Shown here piece by piece: positions 50,009 through 52,599 of a stretch of DNA of 52,599 nucleotides. The translations under genes and the position numbers were made by a program. Under the pieces are notes generated by a model. The model was not told where the DNA came from and searched no databases. It saw only the letters and a list, made by a program, of their open reading frames with translations. The DNA comes from Mycobacterium sp. 1274761.0. Its GTDB lineage: Bacteria > Actinomycetota > Actinomycetes > Mycobacteriales > Mycobacteriaceae. Each line of letters begins with the position of its first letter. Position 1 is the stretch's first letter. The stretch is taken from NCBI RefSeq assembly GCF_001668615.1, contig NZ_LZMC01000100.1, forward strand, positions 1 through 52,599, in the 5' to 3' direction.

Positions 50009-51031
50009 TCAGCCAAGAGCCGAAGCGAGCGCCTGCACGACGTCGTCGGCCGACCCTGTTGTCGAATACCCTGCGGCGTGCGGATGTCCGCCGCCGCCAA
50101 ACGCGCTGGCGACCGCGGCAAGGTCCATCGACTTGGCCCGCATCGACACCGACCAGTGCCCGGGTTCGATCTCCTTGAACACCGCGGCAACCTCCGCCTG
50201 CTGGGTGGTGCGCACGATGTCGACGATGCTCTCGACTTCTTCGGGTCGCGCGTCGGCCCACTCCTGGTGTCCCACAAGGGCATACACGAAGCCGCGACCC
50301 TCGGCGACGGCGGGCAGCAGCTTCGCTGACGCCAAGACGCGCGACAGCATCGGCAGCCACGCAAACGGGTGGGTGTCGAGAAGGGTGCGGCTGATGCCCG
50401 CGTTGTCGACACCCAGCTCGACCAGCCGGGCGGCCAACCGGTGCGCGCGGGCGGTGGCCCAACGGAACGATCCGGTGTCGGTGGTCAGCCCGGCGTACAA
50501 ACAGTGCGCGACCCCAGGGTCGATCGGCTTGCCCCAGGCGTCGAGGAGTTCGGCCACCAACATGGTGGTGGAGTCTGCCGACGGGTCGACGAAATTGGCG
50601 CTGCCGAACAGCCGGTTGGACGCGTGGTGGTCAATCACCAGCACCTCGCGACCCGGTTCGGCCAGCTCGCTCAGCGAGCCGAGGCGGTTGACGCTGGGAA
50701 TGTCGACCGTGACCACCAGGTCGGCGTCGCGGCGCATGTCGTGCGGCGCAATGAGCAGGTGACCACCCGGCAGCGATTGCAGGGATTCCGGCAGGCCTTC
50801 GGGGGTGGCGAAGCTGACCTCGACGTCCTTGCCGGCGTGATCGAGCACCAAGGCCAGCGCCAAACCCGCTCCGACGGTGTCGGCGTCGGGATAGACATGG
50901 CAGACCACGCTGACCGATTGGGCGGCGTCCAGCAGTTCGGCGGCGCCGTCTGCATCGACGCGCCGACCCACCACGTCTGCTTCGGTCTTGTCAATCGCGG
51001 TCAACAGTGTCCTCGGCGTCTCGCTCGTCAT
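50009..51031 (-). CDS. DHH/DHHA1 phosphodiesterase (nanoRNase/c-di-AMP hydrolase, Rv2837c-like)
   Basis: A 340-residue protein. DHH motifs are HVYPDADTVGAGLAL (near 44), TVDIPS (near 110), VIDHHASN (near 137) and TDTGSFR; the DHHA1 end has AFGGGGHPHAAG. In M. tuberculosis this protein cleaves cyclic di-AMP, pAp and short RNAs. The 5' end overlaps the end of rbfA by 41 bases, in the conserved infB-rbfA-DHH-dinF order. Confidence 0.93.
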   Translation of the reverse strand: MTSETPRTLLTAIDKTEADVVGRRVDADGAAELLDAAQSVSVVCHVYPDADTVGAGLALALVLDHAGKDVEVSFATPEGLPESLQSLPGGHLLIAPHDMRRDADLVVTVDIPSVNRLGSLSELAEPGREVLVIDHHASNRLFGSANFVDPSADSTTMLVAELLDAWGKPIDPGVAHCLYAGLTTDTGSFRWATARAHRLAARLVELGVDNAGISRTLLDTHPFAWLPMLSRVLASAKLLPAVAEGRGFVYALVGHQEWADARPEEVESIVDIVRTTQQAEVAAVFKEIEPGHWSVSMRAKSMDLAAVASAFGGGGHPHAAGYSTTGSADDVVQALASALG

Positions 51032-51485
51032 CCAGCTCCCCGCCTGCGCCTCCCACCCCGTCCTGACGATACGGGTCTTGGTCGCCGGCGTGCTTGGCAC
51101 CCTGTCGAACTCTCGCCAAATCCTCATCCGCCGCGCGGGCGCGCGCAAGCAGCTCCTCCATCCGGTGCGCCGCGTCGGGCACGGTGTCCCGTGCGAACGC
51201 CAAGGTCGGAGTGAACCGCACGCCGAGTGCCGCACCCACCTTGCTGCGCAACACACCCGTGGCCTTCGACAACGCCGCCGCCGCGCCGGCGTAGTCGGGT
51301 TCATCGTTCAGCGACTTGCCCATCACCGTGTAGTACAGCGTCGCGTCGTGCAGGTCGGCAGTCACCTTCGCATCGGTGATGGTGACGCCGGCCAGCCTCG
51401 GGTCCTTGATCTCGTACTCGATCGCCGACGCGACGAGTTCGGAGATGCGCTTGGCCAACCGGCGTGCTCGTGCCGGATCGCTCAT
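50991..51485 (-). CDS. rbfA: Ribosome-binding factor A
   Basis: A 164-residue RbfA. The KH-like core is ARRLAKRISELVASAIEYEIKDPRL, then VTITDAKVTADLHDATLYYTVMG and LRSKVGAALGVRFTPTLAFARD. The last 50 residues are an acidic, Gly-rich disordered tail. It helps mature the 5' end of 16S rRNA, notably in the cold. It starts 32 bases after the infB stop. Confidence 0.95.
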   Translation of the reverse strand: MSDPARARRLAKRISELVASAIEYEIKDPRLAGVTITDAKVTADLHDATLYYTVMGKSLNDEPDYAGAAAALSKATGVLRSKVGAALGVRFTPTLAFARDTVPDAAHRMEELLARARAADEDLARVRQGAKHAGDQDPYRQDGVGGAGGELDDERDAEDTVDRD

Positions 51486-51517
51486 ATCTGCTCTTCGCGC
51501 AAGCGCTCATCGGCCAT

Positions 51518-52018
51518 TTAGGTACGTTCTTTCTCGACGAGCTCGTACGTTTCGATGACGTCGCCTTCCTTGATATCGGAGTACGTCAGCGTCAAACCGC
51601 ATTCGTAGCCGTCGCGCACCTCGGTGACATCGTCCTTCTCCCTGCGCAGCGAGGAGACGGTCAGGTTGTCGGCGACCACGACGCTGTCACGCAGCAACCG
51701 CGCCTTGGAATTGCGCCGGATGACCCCTGAGGTAACCAGGCAGCCGGCGATGTTGCCGACCTTGGACGACCGGAAGATCGCGCGGATCTCCGCCCGACCC
51801 AGCTCCCTTTCCTCGTAGATCGGCTTGAGCATGCCCTTGAGCGCGCTCTCGATCTCGTCGATCGCCTGGTAGATGACCGAGTAGTAGCGGATCTCGACGC
51901 CGTCGCGGTTGGCCAGCTCGGTGGCCTTGCCCTCGGCGCGAACGTTGAAGCCGATGATCACCGCATCCGATGCCGACGCCAGGTTGACGTTGGTCTCGGT
52001 GATACCGCCGACGCCGCG
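51518..52018 (-). CDS. infB: Translation initiation factor IF-2, C-terminal fragment
   Basis: The minus strand encodes the last 166 residues of IF-2, from RGVGGITETNVNLASASDA to the end TYELVEKERT. They include the domain IV region that binds fMet-tRNA (DVTEVRDGYECGLTL). Upstream of 52018 the minus strand no longer codes for IF-2; it is the complement of another infB piece lying on the plus strand. The GTPase domain is not in this orientation in the window. The break is sharp and is discussed as a fold-back. Confidence 0.93.
   Translation of the reverse strand, partial: RGVGGITETNVNLASASDAVIIGFNVRAEGKATELANRDGVEIRYYSVIYQAIDEIESALKGMLKPIYEERELGRAEIRAIFRSSKVGNIAGCLVTSGVIRRNSKARLLRDSVVVADNLTVSSLRREKDDVTEVRDGYECGLTLTYSDIKEGDVIETYELVEKERT
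51950..52018. repeat. Left arm of a 69-bp perfect inverted repeat within infB
   Basis: On the minus strand these bases encode RGVGGITETNVNLASASDA onward. The same 69 bases stand on the plus strand at 52523-52591 with no mismatch that I can find. Beyond the arms the sequences differ. Confidence 0.93.
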
Positions 52019-52599
52019 CTCGACCTGCGGGCCAACCCCGACATGGAGGCCCAGGGCGTGGCGATCGAGGCGCACCTCGACCGCGGCCGCGGACCGGTGG
52101 CGACCGTGCTCATCCAGCGCGGCACGCTGCGGGTCGGCGACTCCGTGGTGGCCGGTGACGCCTACGGCCGCGTCCGCCGCATGGTCGACGAGCACGGCGA
52201 CGACGTCACCGAGGCGCTGCCGTCGCGGCCGGTGCAGGTCATCGGCTTCACATCGGTGCCGGGCGCCGGTGACAACCTGCTGGTCGTCGACGAGGACCGC
52301 ATCGCCCGCCAGATCGCCGACCGGCGCAGCGCGCGCAAGCGCAACGCGTTGGCCGCGCGCAGCCGCAAGCGGATCAGCCTCGAGGACCTGGATTCGGCGC
52401 TGAAGGAGACCAGCCAGCTGAACCTGATCCTCAAGGGCGACAACGCGGGCACCGTGGAGGCGCTCGAGGAAGCGCTGATGGGCATCCAGGTCGACGACGA
52501 GGTCGAGCTGCGCGTCATCGACCGCGGCGTCGGCGGTATCACCGAGACCAACGTCAACCTGGCGTCGGCATCGGATGCGGTGATCATCGGCCGAAATCT
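52004..52599 (+). pseudogene. infB: IF-2 internal fragment in opposite orientation
   Basis: The plus strand is open in one frame from 52004 to the edge and reads as IF-2 from TADAALDLRANPDMEAQGVA through SRPVQVIGFTSVPGAGDN, ISLEDLDSALKETSQLNLI and GVGGITETNVNLASASDAV, ending IIGRN. This is IF-2 from the end of the GTPase domain to domain III, directly preceding the piece found on the minus strand. It has no start. The final 8 bases depart from IF-2 (expected Phe-Asn-Val). An intact infB cannot be read through this junction. Confidence 0.9.
52523..52591. repeat. Right arm of the 69-bp inverted repeat
   Basis: Plus-strand copy of the bases at 51950-52018, both encoding the same IF-2 residues. 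The spacer between the arms is 504 bases, all of it infB sequence in plus orientation. Confidence 0.93.

Noticed and set aside
51909..52403. 164-codon plus-strand frame near the right end
   Set aside because: It is an out-of-frame, Arg/Ser/Thr-rich reading of infB sequence; the IF-2 frame beginning at 52004 is the meaningful one.
1..52599. tRNA or rRNA genes, CRISPR arrays, insertion sequences, prophage or riboswitches
   Set aside because: Nothing with cloverleaf features, spaced direct repeats, transposase or integrase genes, or a recognisable aptamer was seen. The only tandem array is the truB minisatellite, which is coding and has no spacers.

Overview
The window is high-GC actinobacterial chromosome, and its gene order is that of a Mycobacterium/Mycolicibacterium. 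From about 5.4 kb to the right end it follows, with gains and losses, the order known in M. tuberculosis from Rv2738c to infB (Rv2839c): DUF3046, a glycosyltransferase, ephG, pspM-pspA-clgR, pgsA, argA, ftsK, rnj, dapA, thyX, dfrA-thyA, dapB, aldR/ald, pepR, pnp, rpsO, ribF, sirR, truB, pptT, echA, dinF, a DHH phosphodiesterase, rbfA and infB. The species cannot be fixed from this sequence alone.

Region 1 (1-4821, + strand) is the 3' part of a [NiFe]-hydrogenase maturation operon: the end of hypF, a DUF6390 gene, a SIS-domain/HypC-like fusion, a second SIS protein, hypE, hypC and hypD. Several junctions are ATGA start/stop overlaps. No hydrogenase structural subunit, hypA or hypB is inside the window; they probably lie to the left. 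HypE supplies cyanide, and HypC and HypD assemble and carry the Fe(CN)2CO unit. The SIS proteins and DUF6390 are accessory genes of unknown role.

Region 2 (4.9-13.8 kb) holds a disordered small protein, DUF3046, a hemerythrin-like protein with a possible SigF promoter, a glycosyltransferase and ephG. The envelope-stress module clgR-pspA-pspM follows, with a good SigE-type promoter before clgR and no pspN. Then come pgsA, argA and ftsK.

Region 3 (13.9-28.7 kb) has a small oxidoreductase cluster, rnj-dapA-thyX in one minus-strand run, and a deaminase divergent from thyX. Two small membrane or exported proteins follow, then a thyA-dfrA-YcaQ-like DNA glycosylase operon, a dienelactone hydrolase, a CitE-like lyase, a signal peptidase with an N-terminal zinc ribbon, and dapB with two coupled genes. 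Both thymidylate synthases (ThyA and ThyX) are present.

Region 4 (28.7-34.8 kb) is accessory. It holds a frameshifted DUF222/HNH gene whose start codon lies inside a perfect LexA SOS box, the aldR/ald pair, a YchJ-like protein, a GXWXG/DUF4334 protein, a zinc-finger rhomboid protease and a class A beta-lactamase.

Region 5 (34.8-52.6 kb) is mainly RNA metabolism and translation: pepR, pnp, rpsO, ribF, truB, rbfA and infB. It also carries pptT, a DUF3558/CocE pair behind a KstR-like operator, echA and a MATE exporter. The start of truB carries four copies of an in-frame 27-bp repeat. The last 600 bases contain infB pieces in opposite orientations joined by a 69-bp perfect inverted repeat, which looks like a fold-back chimera or a real rearrangement at a contig end.
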